Assembly (NCBI RefSeq): GCF_026212465.1
Contig: NC_080056.1
Span: forward strand, 21,866,482-21,930,481
From: Amaranthus tricolor
Lineage: Eukaryota > Streptophyta > Magnoliopsida > Caryophyllales > Amaranthaceae
Reading direction: 5' to 3'
DNA length: 64,000 bases
Shown: positions 32,700 through 44,439 of the stretch, piece after piece
Layout: each line of letters opens with the position of its first letter
Numbering within the stretch: the stretch's first letter is position 1
Notes under the pieces: model-generated
What the model saw: only the letters and a program-made list of their open reading frames with translations
What the model was told of the DNA's origin: nothing
The model's database searches: none
Program-made: the position numbers and the translations under genes

Positions 32700-34560
32700 A
32701 TACATATTAATAAAATAAGAATAAAAATAACTTGGAAAAAGACGAGTAAAGAAAACGATATGTAAAAGGCAAGGCAAAAATTAGAACATTAAATGGTAAG
32801 AGAAAGGGTATCATTAGTCTAAAACATAGATAAAACACCTCTAGTAGAGGTAGAGGCAACAACACGAAATATAGCTTTAGTGAATGAAAGAGCAAGAGTC
32901 TTTTGACGTTTAGAACTCCATGCAATTAGACTTTTGCCCAAGTAGATAATTTAATCTGTAGCACTGCAAAAAGTTTCCTTATCACCATCTTAGTCATTGT
33001 CATTTATAGATTTGAAATAAGTAGTGTATGAGAATGCATAAACTATGAGAGTCGATTGATAAATATCGGAGAGAATCAACCAATGCTCGATATTTAGTAG
33101 GAAATGGAAGTGACGACGTGTCATCATGTTCTTGTAGAACGGTTGGGAGTGTAGATAATGGTTTGCTTTCCAACATATTTGCACGTTGCAAGATGTCATA
33201 AATGTATTTAGCTTGAGACAAAATTACACCATTAGGATGATGAAAAATATCAACCCCGAGATTCTAATTTAAACTACCCAAATCTTTAATGAAAATCTTT
33301 GGGATAATGAGTGAATGACAGAATTAAGGAGATGAGCTTAGGACCAAGTAACAATTATATCATCTGACATAGACGAGAGCATTATTTACATCGAGTTATC
33401 ATTGTGATCATCCTTTATAGACGGCAATGGACTGCTGATAGCATTATTGCACTATTGACATTAATTTCTTTCCCACACAATTGACCATTTTTTTTGTTAC
33501 TCACACTCACTTTGTGAAAAATTACTGAAAACAACCGACACAACACCCAAAACACTCAAAAAAAGTCACAAATAATCACAGATACAAACAATTATTTTGC
33601 ATTGCGCTCACCATCTTCTCTACCTCTGCTCTTCTTTTTTTTTTTTGCTTCACTACCGCAGATCATAAATACTGGTATTTGATAGCATTTGAAAGATATA
33701 TAATAAAACGTATACTAACTTTCTCATTGCGATATCTAAAAGTGGAATACATGTACATATTAAATAGGAAAACTAAGTAACTAACTACACATAAAATAGT
33801 GAGTTCCTCCCATGATCCCATGACTTACTCCAACAGATTAGAAATGACTCTTAAATAGTAATTGCCCACTTAACCACTACTTTAACTCTAACTAACACAA
33901 ATTAATTAAATCAATCCAATAAGGACAATATAGTTAAAAGAGTGACGAGCTTTAGAACATGACTACAGGTTTCAATGTAGTCATATCCAGGATGTTCATT
34001 AAAACCCTTTAAAACTAAACAGGCTTTAAGACGGTACATAGAACCATTGTGTTTGTATTTGACACGAAAAACTCATTTACCCCCAGCAACAATGTTGGCC
34101 GAGGACGAAGAGACAAGAGACCAAGAGTGATTTTTGGTGAGGGTGGATTATTCATCATCTATGGCTTTATGCCAAATAGGATGTTTGAGTGCTTTATCAA
34201 TGTTTTTGGGTTTGAAAATTGGAGTCGAAAATGGCATAGTTGAGTAAATAGAAGTTGTATTACTTAGGATTAGGTTTAGAGAGATTTTGAAAAAGATCAG
34301 TCAATATACAAACGGGAGGGTATGATGAAACATCATTAATATGTGTGGGTGCAGGTGAGAAGTTATTAATAGAAATTTAAGTAGGAGACTGATTTAGTGG
34401 AGATGTATCTATTGAGTTTGAATGGAAGGAGTGGATGATGTAATATTAGGAATAAGTTGGACAATTAACCAATCATCCTGAGAAACATTAAAAGTCCTAG
34501 TAGACTGATTTGATAACTTATAATATGGACATTTATTTACACTGAATTGAATTTCGCATG
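32700..34560 (-). pseudogene. Copia element H: RT and RNase H remnant
   Basis: Scattered minus-strand fragments in different frames: KAIDDE and VKYKHNGSMYRLKACL with GFNEHPGYDYIET (about 34190-33960), a YVDDIIVTWS-like RT core near 33390-33355, LSQAKYIYDILQRANMLESK (33220-33150), PTKYRALVDSLRYLS (about 33105-33055), and RNase H KRQKTLALSFTKA (32910-32860). Order and orientation are consistent with one copia pol gene. Between 33420 and 33950 lies about 500 bases of non-copia AT-rich sequence, a further insertion or extreme decay. Its gag lies at 43500-44300, beyond two later insertions. Confidence 0.75.
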
Positions 34561-37500
34561 TTGTATACATTTTCCTGGAAATGAGTAGAGCCTACAACTT
34601 CAAGATTTTAATAACGTAATTATTTAATATTATAATAATTTTTGGAGATTTTATAATTATATTAAATTAATTTAAGTTAATTTTAGTAGATTACTTTCAT
34701 ATACAAATTTAAATGTCAATATGGTTATATTAAAAATTAAAGTTACAATTACTAAAATAAAGAGGTTCGAATTAAAATTATTAATTTATTTAAATTATTT
34801 ATTTATTTAAAATTGTGGGCCCAACAAATTGGGTTTTCTTAGTTGAGTCTTGCCAAAAGATTCACGCTAATATAAGATGAGTTAGTTAGGATTTGGAGTG
34901 AGAGCTCTCGTTTCCCTCGCTCACAAAAAAAACTCACGGGTTCCACTCTCTTCCCTCCTCTTCTTCGCGGTTCAGCGCCTCCACCAGCACCAGTCGTGCC
35001 CTCTTGTTCCACCAGCAGTGGCAGCCACTCTCCCCCCCCCCCCCCCACGAAGCAGCAGCCGGTTGCAGGAGCCACAACGCTCCCCCCAAACAGTAGTCGT
35101 AGTTGCGTTTACAGCCACCTGCAGCAGCGGCTGCCTGCACAGCCACCAAGGTCCACAACCACTTGTAGCCTCGTGTCACCAACACTACACTAACCACTTT
35201 CCTCTTCACCTTTTCTCTTGTTTCACCTTTGTAAGCCATCTCTTCTCCCCCTATTTTGATTCTTGTTATTAATTGAAATTTATCAAGATTTTGTGTTGTG
35301 TGTTGATTGTGTATTAATTTTGTTTAATCTTATCATGAGTAATAGTAAAGGTGTTATCTTTGAACATGAAATGATTAGGGTTTTATTTAGAGATAAATTA
35401 CTAGTAGTGTGTGTTGTATGCTACTTTGGTGTATGATGATTAATTGAATAACCTTATAAATTGTTTTAAGACTTAGTTAGTTGATTATTCTTGGGATAAT
35501 TAGTAATGGTTATGATTGTAGTTGACTAGCAAGTGGTTTTTTGATTGATAATTAGGATTAATAGTTTTAGTTGTTGTTATTTGACTATTGTTAATTACAA
35601 ATACTCTTGTTAGGTTACTGAAGTTATAAATACATAATTTTAGTAAGTCATAAGCATAGTGTCAAGTCATTGTTGAGATTGCTAAAGTTACTTGTCATGA
35701 TGTTTGATTATAGTTCTTTCTAGCTCTAGAGAATGTAACAAATGATGTGGCTATTCGATAACTCTAAGAATTTTCTTATCGTTATATTAGTGTTATATTA
35801 AAATTGTAAGACTTAGGTCTAATTACTATTTTTTTAGGTAACACGAATTTATATAACTCAAATTTAGTTGATGTAAAGTAACGATTCACATAATACTTTT
35901 ACTTTTAAATTGATGAAAAGACATATGTTGTGTTGAGTTAATGATTATGACTTGTATTAAATGAGATGTGCGCGTGTTAGGGCGATTAGAAACTTATCTC
36001 GAATGGATGATAGTGGTTACTTTGGCATTTAGTTGGATTGACAAAGTAGTTAAGGGGACTTATTAGTTCTATTCCTAACTTGTATAGGTTCCCAATTCAT
36101 AAGAGGAAAGTAGAACTTTCGTTAGGTGATTTTTGTGGCTTTTTGGTCATGTAGTGACGTAGTAACTAACTACTATATGCTATTGCTTAAGATATTATCG
36201 ATAGTTGTACTTAGATGCATTGTGTTAGAAGTATGAAGTACTAGCAAGTAAATTTTATACATGAATAGCTTTTGATTTGCGAATCTCTCGAACTTAGAAT
36301 GGAATAGATGCATAGAACGAAGGTAATAGTAGAAGTTGAGAACAATTCCCTTATCGATAGAATTACATTGTGTTTACTTCGAGTCGGAATGATTCCTTTA
36401 TATATGAATCTTAGAATATATTGAGTTACCGGTGGGTCTTGCAAACCCCATGGTTCTCATTGATAGCAAGAGTATATTGAGTTACCGGTCGGTCTTGCAA
36501 ACCCTATGGTTATCATTGATAGCAAGAGTCTATTGAGTTACTGGAGGGTCTTGCAACCCTATGGTTCTCATTGATAGCAAGAGTATATTAAGTTACCGGT
36601 GGGCCTTGCAAACCCCATGGTTCTCATTGGTAGCAAGAGTTATTGAGTTACCGGTGGGTCTTTCAAACCCCAAGGTTCTCATTGATAGCAAGAGTATATT
36701 GAGTTTACCGGTGGGTCTTGCAAACCCCATGGTTATCATTGATAGCAAGAGTATATTTGAGTTACCGGTGGGTCTTGCAAACCCCAAGGTTCTCATTGAT
36801 AGAGAGTTTATTCATTGGTAGACTTAATAGTTTAGTTAGATGTGAGTCTTGCAAACCCTAAGATCTTCATTAATAAAATAGTTTATGTTAGTGAGAAGTG
36901 ACCTGTGGGTCTTGCGAACTCTAGGGGTTTTCCTTCATGGAAAGATTATGTCTAAGTTAAGACACCTTATGGTAGTTAAGAATTCAATGGGTCCTATGAT
37001 TAGACTTACTTTAAGGTAGACAAGCTTTTTTTTAAGGTCAGACGTTAAGTAATTTGTTGATGCCCTTTAATGAGTTGACACAACGCATGTTTATCGGAGT
37101 TTATGTTTTTTGGAGTATTAAGACGTACATTCTACTCAAGAGAGCATAGTTCGGGTTGGAAGGAAGAAATGAGCTTGACAAGTATAAATGAATGTTAAAT
37201 GATTACTAGTTGTACTCGTGTCTTATGAAATCATATTTATATTGTTGTATAGCATAATGTTATCTAGTATGTTGGCCTTATTATATTTGGTGTTACTTTA
37301 CTGACATGTTTGTATTTATGTTTGATTGTTTTACGACTTTTTATGATTGTTCTGCTATTATACATATGACCTTTGGTTTGATGTTGAGCAGCAGGAGATC
37401 ATAGACTGGCGTACTAGGTATTTGGAGCATGTTTTGCATTGCTTTGGGAGATTGTGGAGTTCGAAGCATAACTCGTTATGCAAGTGTCTTTTTGACTTTG

Positions 37501-37874
37501 TTGTTCTTATGTCTTTTGCAAACTTTGACTATATATATTTTTGATATGAGGCCTTGTGTCCTCATTTGTATTATTTATATTTTTCGCTGCGTAGGTTATG
37601 GATTTTTATGGTTTTAAAGTATTTTATTATTTTATTATTTTTTTAAACTCAAGCGTCGACACCGGAATCACGATCTAGGCTTGTCATGATGATTTGAGGA
37701 GTCGGCGATGAATCAGTTCGTCATGGTATGAGATTTTTAAGGCGATGATGCCTAGGATGAGTTTAGTTATTTTATTGTGTTTTATCTTCCATCAAGTCTT
37801 CAGTTTTAGACGAAATGTTGCCAAATTTTCCACTCATATTCTTAATGTATATTATTATTTTAATTATTTTAATG
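34561..37874 (+). repeat. Probable Ty3/gypsy LTR segment (solo LTR-like), non-coding
   Basis: A 3.3-kb block with no supported gene. It is organised like the chromovirus LTR at 5364-8013: AT-rich start, a GC-richer leader with poly-C near 35030-35046 (34896-35270), a long AT-rich stretch, then an acceptor-like TTGTATAG before TTCCCAATTCATAAGAGG (about 36085-36108), which resembles the block near 7062-7080, and then CTTGCAAACCCC-type repeats. It interrupts copia H between gag and RT. I could not fix its ends or find a target duplication. Confidence 0.45.
36425..36947 (+). repeat. 56-bp minisatellite
   Basis: Seven direct copies start at about 36425, 36481, 36537, 36592, 36647, 36702 and 36760, each opening GTTACCGGTGGGTCTTGCAA and ending near GATAGCAAGAGTATATTGA, followed by two more diverged units to about 36947. 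Copies differ by single substitutions and one-base indels. The open frame across the array is a by-product of the repeat. Confidence 0.93.
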
Positions 37875-37949
37875 TAACACCCGAATTTCCTCCCGTTCTT
37901 TGCGGTTTTAGTTCCGTGTAAGGGGTCGGAAATTCAGGGGTGTTAGAAG
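37875..37949. repeat. Foldback with gypsy LTR-like ends
   Basis: TGTAACACCCGAATTTCC at 37875 pairs with GGAAATTCAGGGGTGTTA ending near 37947, giving a stem with about 35 bases between. TGTAACACCC is the start motif of the chromovirus LTR at 5364. It may mark the junction of LTR ends or the 5' palindrome of an LTR; the interpretation is open. Confidence 0.55.
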
Positions 37950-38086
37950 GAGTTATGCTTGTGAGATGAGTAAGGTCGTAGTCATGGGTAATATAAGCAC
38001 CGAAAGCTTTTGAGTTTGTCACAATAAGGGGGTTTTAGAAAAGAGAATTGTAGGGAGAATTATAGCCAAGAAACAGAGCGGGTTTC
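37950..38086. other. Short flank between gypsy-like segment and copia E2
   Basis: No gene is seen. Its last five bases GTTTC (38082-38086) are the left target duplication of element E2, and the sequence continues at 43283. Confidence 0.5.
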
Positions 38087-38434
38087 TGTTAACTATGGGA
38101 ATGATTCAACTCCAGCTCAAGCTCACATGAACACGAGGTCTATAAGGATTGATGATATGGCACGTAAAGATTAGCTTCAAGAAGATCAGCTTACAACGTT
38201 AGCAGCACACTGCTTGTCTTATATTTCTACGCTTATGTATAGAAAGTTGTTAGGGAGTTTTAGTCTTTTCTGTTCTGGCAACCAAGTTTGTTATGAGTTA
38301 GTTATAAGAAACTTGTCTTGCTTCTGATCTCAGTGTATATATAGGTGTTCCTTACAGCCTTTGTAATTGTCTTGAATTCATTAATAAAAAATCTGTCTCT
38401 CAAGTGTTAATTCTGTTTTGTATTGATTTTAACA
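38087..38434 (+). repeat. 5' LTR of E2 (348 bp)
   Basis: Begins TGTTAACTATGGGAATG and ends GATTTTAACA. A TATA-like GTATATATAGG lies near 38333-38343. Confidence 0.93.
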
Positions 38435-38446
38435 TGGTATCAGAAC
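38435..38446 (+). promoter_or_regulatory. Primer-binding site of E2
   Basis: TGGTATCAGAAC directly follows the LTR and differs by one base from the initiator tRNA-Met complement TGGTATCAGAGC. Confidence 0.85.
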
Positions 38447-38639
38447 TTTGCTAGCTTTGAATCTGTTCTTCTTCGGTCCTTCCCTTTCTGTGGGTTTTTT
38501 GATTACTGATTCCTTCGAAGATGCATTAGTAATCACTAATCAGCCTCTTCTGTCTTGTTATTCTTTTCCATCTGCCATAGTTGGTTCTCTCTTTTTTTTT
38601 TTTCTTTTTTTTTCTTTTTTTATATCCTTTCAATCAAAA

Positions 38640-39811
38640 ATGGCAAGCAAAGGTGATAAAAGTCAAGCACAACCATCCAAGACACAACCCCTTGATCCTA
38701 CTTTGAATCCAGCAGGGCCCTATTACTGGCACCCTACAGACACTGGTCTGAAAATCATCCCAAATGTTTTCACTGGTGTTGGGTTCAAGAATTGGAAAAG
38801 GTCCTTTTCTATTGCACTCTCGGGCAAAAACAAGTTGGGTTTCGTAGATGGCACAGTGAAGAGGTCCACAAGTAGTGCTGTGTAGCCAAAGCTTGGGATA
38901 GGGTAAACGATATAGTTCTTGGTTGGCTTCTTGGAGCAGTGGATGAAAAGATTTTTGAAAACGTTCTTTGGTTCAAGACAACAAAAGAAGTGTGGGACAA
39001 CTTACAACAAAGATTTGGTCAGTCATCATCTGCTCAATTGTTCAGAGTTCATGAACAAATCAGTAAGGCCTTCCAATAACAAGACATGTCTATAGACGAA
39101 TTTTATTCACAAATAAAAGGGATGTGGGATAAAATTGATGCTCTAGATCCTCTTCCTCCTTATGAATGCAATGGATGTACTTGTAATTTGACACAAAAGA
39201 CTCTCAAGAGTCAACAAGGTCGTAGACTCATTCAATTCCTCGTGAAGTTGGAAAACAAATACCAATGCACAAGAAGCATGATCTAGATGAGAAAGAAGAT
39301 GCCAACAGCAGCGTAGGCATATAATATTCTGACCCAAGAGCAAACACATCAAGAATTTAGTAAGAACACTTTGACTGAACAACAACATGATGTCCCTATT
39401 GCTTGCAAAGCTGAAAAGAAAAGAATCTATGATAACAGAAACAAGGTTAAAGAGGACTACAAAAACAAGTGACAAAACAGAGTTGTTTTTTGATCATTGC
39501 AAGATTCATGGACACATCATAGACAAATGTTGGAAAATTCATGGGTACCCATCAACCTTCAAGTCTAATACATGGAAAAAAGATGAAGGGGGAACCAACA
39601 AGGCTTATATGGCTTCAAGTGATAGCATGAATCAAGGTTCCTGCAGTTTTACCCAAGAACAATACAGGCAAATCTTGCAACTTCTGAATAAACAGCAACA
39701 AAGCGCAGAACAGATAGATCAAATTGCTACTGCTTCCTCTACACAACTTGCAGATAATCACTGTTTCTTGCTAAGAAATCAACAATTTGTATTATTGATA
39801 CAGGGCATCTG
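38640..39811 (+). pseudogene. E2 gag remnant
   Basis: The ATG is at 38640. The start (YYWHPTDTGLKIIPNVFTG, WKRSFSIALSGKNKLGFVDG) is the copia-type gag N-terminal domain, followed after a stop at 38883 and a shift by VDEKIFENVLWFKTTKEVWD-like text and EFYSQIKGMWDKIDALDP (about 39098-39155). A degenerate CCHC knuckle near 39490-39545 reads FFDHCKIHGHIIDKCWKIHGYP in overlapping parts, with the first Cys lost. There are several stops and at least three frame changes. Confidence 0.8.
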
Positions 39812-42800
39812 ATCATATATGTTTAGACCCCAATTCTTGACGCATCCAAGTCTCTAAGTGATAAAGGACACTACATAACTATACCAGATGGTAGGCAAGT
39901 TAAAAGTTGCATGTGTAGGGTCTGTGAAACTAAAAACTGGTCTAATTTTGCAAGATGTTTTGTGTTCCTAATTTTCAATTCAGTGCACAAGCTTATCACA
40001 CAAACAAATTGTAATGTTTGGCTCACAGCTAATAAATGCTATATGCAGGAGTGTTTGATGAAGAGCCCTTCTCTTCTTGGTAAGGCAAAAAATGTCCTCT
40101 ACTGTATGCAAGATGAAAACTACATCCCAGAAAAATCAGAAGGAAAGATCTGTGCAACTTCTCAAACTCATAGAGATATCATACAGCAGCTGAAAATGTG
40201 GCACCTAAGATTGGGCCATCTACCCTTCACAAAGATTCAATACATTTTTCCAAGCCTTAATGGTATTGATGTCAACAAAAAATGTTTTTGTACTTTTTGC
40301 CCCCTAGCAAGGCAAACTAGAAGTACATTTTGTAAAAGTAGCATAAAAACTACTAGTATCTTTCAAATGACACATGTTAGCATTTGGCGTTGCTTGAGAC
40401 ACCCTTCAAGAATAAAATGTAATCATTTCATTATAATAGTAGATGACTACTCAAGATTCACATGGGTAAAGTTCATAAGAAACAAATTTGATTTCTTAAA
40501 TGTGTTCAAACAATTTTATGAATTTGCTCTTACCCAATTTGAAATAAAAATCAACATAGTGAGAACAGACAATGCCAAAGAGCTGTCACAAGGAGACACT
40601 CTATCATTTTACAATAAAAAAGGCATTATACACCAATCAAGTTGTGTACAAATCCCCCATCCCCCCCCCCCCCCCCAAATGGGGTTGTAGAGATTAAGCA
40701 TAGGTAGAGAGCCTTGCAATTTCAATCAAAGCAAACTAAGCATTTCTGGACAAATTGCATTCAATGTGCATGTCATTTAATCAACAAAATGCCTCTCAAG
40801 GTGTTAAACAAAGCTACACCTTGCGAAATATTAAATGGAAAAGCACCTACATATGATATGCTCAAACCTTTTGGATGCTTATGTTTTGCATCAACTTTGA
40901 ATAAGGAAAGATCAAAATTTAATCCTAGAGCAGATATGTGTGTCTTCATAGGATATGCTCAATCACAAAAAGGATATAAACTTTTAAACCTTATAACTAA
41001 GCAAGTTTTTGTGTCAAGGGATGTATTTTTCCATGAAAAATTCTTTCTCTTCCATCAAAATAATAACATAGATTCTGCACAACAGTTTTTTTTTTCTTTT
41101 TTTTGTTTTTTTTTTTGCCAACAACAAATAGTGAACAAATTTCTACTGAAAATAGCACGCAAGAGCATCAGGCACAGGACAGTGGAGAATACCTTGATTA
41201 TGGAACAACAACATAAATCAAGAACAATATCTTGATGACTTACAGGATGCAAATATCAACAGTATAAGTACAAATCAATATTCTGATGAACAACAAGATA
41301 CACAAATCAGACCAAAAAGAACTCACAACAAACCCTCATACTTGAGTGATTATGTTTGTAACATGGTAGATTGTACTAAGATACCTACACCAAAACTATC
41401 ATGCATTACACTGAACCTACTTCTTATCAAGAAGCCGGTAAAGACCCACAATGGGTTAAAGCAATGATAGAAGAACTCAATGCTTTATCAAAAAATCAAA
41501 CACGGAAAGTTGTAACCCTACCTAAAGGAAAAAAGGCCATAGGAAATAAATGGATGTACAAAGTTAAACTCAAACCAGATGGAAGCTTAGGAGATTCAAA
41601 GCTAGACTAGTAGCCAAAGGTTATAACCAAAAGCATGGAATTAACTTTGAAGAAACTTTCTCACTTGTTGTGAAAATGACCACAGTAAGGTGTCTTCTAG
41701 CAGTTGTAGCTAGTAAAAAATGGGTTATTCACCAACTTGATATAAACAATGCCCTCCTTCATGGGGACTTGCATGAAGAATTCTATATGCACATGCATGA
41801 AGGAATACCAAATCCTAACAATAAGGTTTGCTTGCTAAAAAAGTTTTTATATGGGCTTAAGCAAGCCTCAAGAAAGTGGCATGCAAAGCTTTTGGAGGAG
41901 TTAAAGAAACTTAAATATGAACAATCAAAGAATGATTACTCCTTGTTCACAAAGAGAAACAACCAATATTTAACTATTCTAGTTGTTTATGCAGATGATA
42001 TATTAGTAACAAGCAGGATATCACTATCCTAAAAGAACATCTACATAAAAATTTTACTATCAAAGACTTAGGAAATCTTAATTATTTCCTCGGAATTGAG
42101 GTTACGTACACTAAAGATGGCATTGACTTAACACAACAAAAGTTCATCAAAGAACTTATTGAAAACATTCAGGACACAAAAATTTAAAGGATTATAACAC
42201 CTCTTCCTATGAATATAACACTGAATTCTACAGAAGGTACTCTCTTAAAAGATCCTACGTTGTATAGAAGTACTGTTGAAAAATTGAATTTTTTAACAAA
42301 TACCAGACCAGACTTATCCTAAACTGTTCAAACCCTCAGTCAGTATATGCAAAAAGCTAGAGAACCTCATTGCAAGGCTTTAATGCATACTCTAGGATAT
42401 GTCCTTCATACAAAAAAAAACAAGGAATTATTCTCAAAGGAGAGGATAGACTCACACTCCATGCTTATTCAAATTTAGAATGGGGAGCTTGTTCAGAAAT
42501 CAGAAAATATCTAAATCCTGTTAGTTGGAAATCAAAGAAACAACATACTGTATCAAAGTCAAGCTCAGAAGCTGAACATAGAGCAATGTCTAATGCAACT
42601 TCAGAAGTAACCTGGATAATAAGGTTGCTTTCTGATATGGGTGTGGATAAACTTAAACCGATGACACTACATTATGACAATAACTCAGCTATACATATAG
42701 CGAAGTATCCTGTTTTCCATGATTGCACTAAACATATAGAGATCGATTGCCACTATACAAGAGATAAGGTTTTAGAAGGACTTCTTAAACTCTCTTATTT

Positions 42801-42900
42801 GCCAACTCAACAACAATTGGCTGATATACTAACAAAAATTTTTCCTTCTAATCAGTTTACGCAACTCCTTAGCAAACTTGGAGTTTTCTCCTTGACCATT
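39812..42900 (+). pseudogene. E2 pol remnant (protease, integrase, RT, RNase H)
   Basis: A frameshifted protease core (about 39792-39825) is followed by the zinc-binding segment MWHLRLGHLPFTKIQ with CFCTFCPLARQTRS (about 40196-40325), an integrase core with IIVDDYSRFTWVKF and VRTDNAKE, and a poly-C run near 40662-40676 that replaces the expected PQQNGVVE region. Then come integrase C-terminal text (FGCLCFASTLN, FIGYAQSQKGYKLLN), RT (QLDINNALLHGDL, LYGLKQASRKWHAKL, VVYADDILVTS near 41980-42015) and RNase H (SKSSSEAEHRAMSNATSEV, HYDNNSAIHIAKYPVFH, LADILTK). Multiple stops and shifts; a T-rich tract lies at 41084-41117. The copy is dead. Confidence 0.88.
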
Positions 42901-42917
42901 CCTCGATTGATCGGGGA

Positions 42918-43277
42918 TGTTAACTATGGGAATGATTCAACTCAAGCTCAAGCTCACATGAACACGAGCTCTATAAGGATTGATGACATGGCACGTGAAG
43001 ATCAGCTTTAAGAAGATCAGCTTAAAGCCTTAGCAGCACACTCCTTGTCTTATATTTCTAGACTTATGTATAGAAAGTTGTTAAAGAGTTTTTAGTCTTT
43101 TCTGTTCTGGTAACCAATTTTGTTATAAGTTAGTTATAACAAACTTGTCTTGATTTGATCTCAGTGTATATATAGGTGTTCCCTACAGCCTTTGTAATTG
43201 TCTTGAATTCATTAATAAAAAATATTTCTCTCAAGTGTCAATTCTGTTTTGTATTCTCTTTTGGCTTGATTTTAACA
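42918..43277 (+). repeat. 3' LTR of E2 (360 bp)
   Basis: Same ends as the 5' LTR but 12 bases longer because of an extra CTCTTTTGGCTT before the terminal GATTTTAACA. It also carries scattered substitutions, so the insertion is not very recent. Confidence 0.93.
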
Positions 43278-43282
43278 GTTTC

Positions 43283-44340
43283 TGTTAATGAGATAAACTG
43301 TTTTGGTAAATACAAAAAGCCATGGGTTAATAGAAATGGAGGTATGAATGAGTAAGGATAATCTAGTCTCAACAATATGTCTTGAGCAACCGTGCATTTG
43401 AAGGAGAAGCTAAGTGAGTAAGATTGGTAGATGACATAGAAGTTCCAGATAGGCACGAGGAAGGCTTGGGAATTTGATATTGGGTAACATCTATTTGAAT
43501 GAATGACATGGAAATAAAGATATAATGACCTTTGGTGTAACATTAATGAAAAGTCCCTAAAAATTGTCGAGTCGTAATAGTTGTTGAGGGAAGTAAAACA
43601 GCAGGAGAATGTTCAATCTTTAGGTTATGAGAAGACCTTGTTATGGGATTGTGAAGATATGGCTGAATTTTCAAGGGGACAAAGTTAATTCTTAATTTAT
43701 TTGTTATTCATGTAGTGTAGAAAAGGAGATTGGTGTATCTTAAGCTTGGACACCAGAGATGACAAACTTTTAGTCATTTGGGTCAATGTTAGTGATATCT
43801 TCATTATTCAAAGGTTTCCATAACAAATGTAATTAATTTACAATAGTTTTGAGTTATTTCATGTATTCGACAATTGATTGGGTTGAAGATTTAGGGGCTT
43901 TATTAAGACGTTGTTGTAAATGTTTGATATGACCTCGGCAAGGATTGGCATAGGTCTCATGACAAGATGTGGCGTTGGTAATAAGAGGAGAGATGGTAAG
44001 AGTTAACGCACTATGAAAAGCTTCGATAAGGAGTTTGTCCTGATGATACCAGTAAGTAAATATTTTTTGAATTGATGTTAGAAAAAAGAGCAGTATGAGA
44101 TCCATCAATGAATTTGTACACATTACGGCCATGTAGAATGACTTGAATTCTGGTTTTCCAACAAATATAGTGAGGAATTCAGTTTCAAAGTAGTAGAAAA
44201 ATTAACAATAGTAATAAACTTATCAAAAACAGTAAATGGAATAATAGGGAAACCATGGTTAGAGTCACGACTGTAATGGTATAAGTGATAGAGAAAGAAA
44301 AGGATCTCAACTTGACTTGTACCATATCAGAAATTTATAT
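43283..44340 (-). pseudogene. Copia element H: gag remnant
   Basis: Minus-strand fragments: LYLL and WKTRIQVILHGRNVYKFIDG-like text (about 44200-44100, two frames), TYWYHQDKLLIEAFHSALTL and YANPCRGHIKHLQQRL (44070-43890), then DTPISFSTLHE (about 43740-43710). These follow the order of a UBN2-type copia gag. A primer-binding-site-like TGGTACAAGTC lies near 44313-44323 on the minus strand. The remainder towards 43283 is too eroded to name. The matching pol remnant is at 32700-34560. Confidence 0.7.
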
Positions 44341-44439
44341 TTCATTTTTGATTACGTTGTAGAAGAATGAGACTCCCTCCTATTCAGTCAAAGTGTCCCA
44401 TTTCCATTTAGGGTCAAGTCACCCTAAATGTTCCACTTC

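Larger units (their letters stand above)
38087..43277 (+). mobile_element. Complete-ended copia element E2 (5191 bp)
   Basis: LTRs at 38087-38434 and 42918-43277 share the ends TGTTAACTATGGG...TTTTAACA. Flanks GTTTC at 38082-38086 and 43278-43282 give the 5-bp target duplication. A primer-binding site starts directly after the first LTR. Interior order is gag, CCHC knuckle, protease, integrase, RT, RNase H, all in many broken frames. It is a lineage distinct from the Sireviruses, with short LTRs and a different gag. It inserted into older copia-related sequence. Confidence 0.94.

Noticed and set aside
33433..33685. Small insertion flanked by the direct repeat TGATAGCATT
   Set aside because: Two AT-rich 10-mers 240 bases apart; no terminal structure, tail or coding frame to support a SINE or MITE.
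34898..35272. Pro/Ser-rich 124-codon ORF in the gypsy-like LTR segment
   Set aside because: Composition-driven, overlaps ORFs on the other strand, includes a poly-C run and lies in the leader part of a probable LTR.
36561..36821. 86-codon open frame with repeated VLIDSKSILS/LPVGLANP text
   Set aside because: It is read-through of the 56-bp minisatellite; one-base indels between copies break the phase.
40660..40680. Poly-C run in E2 integrase as a functional slippage site
   Set aside because: It replaces a conserved integrase motif in an element with many other breaks; homopolymer expansion or sequencing error is more likely.
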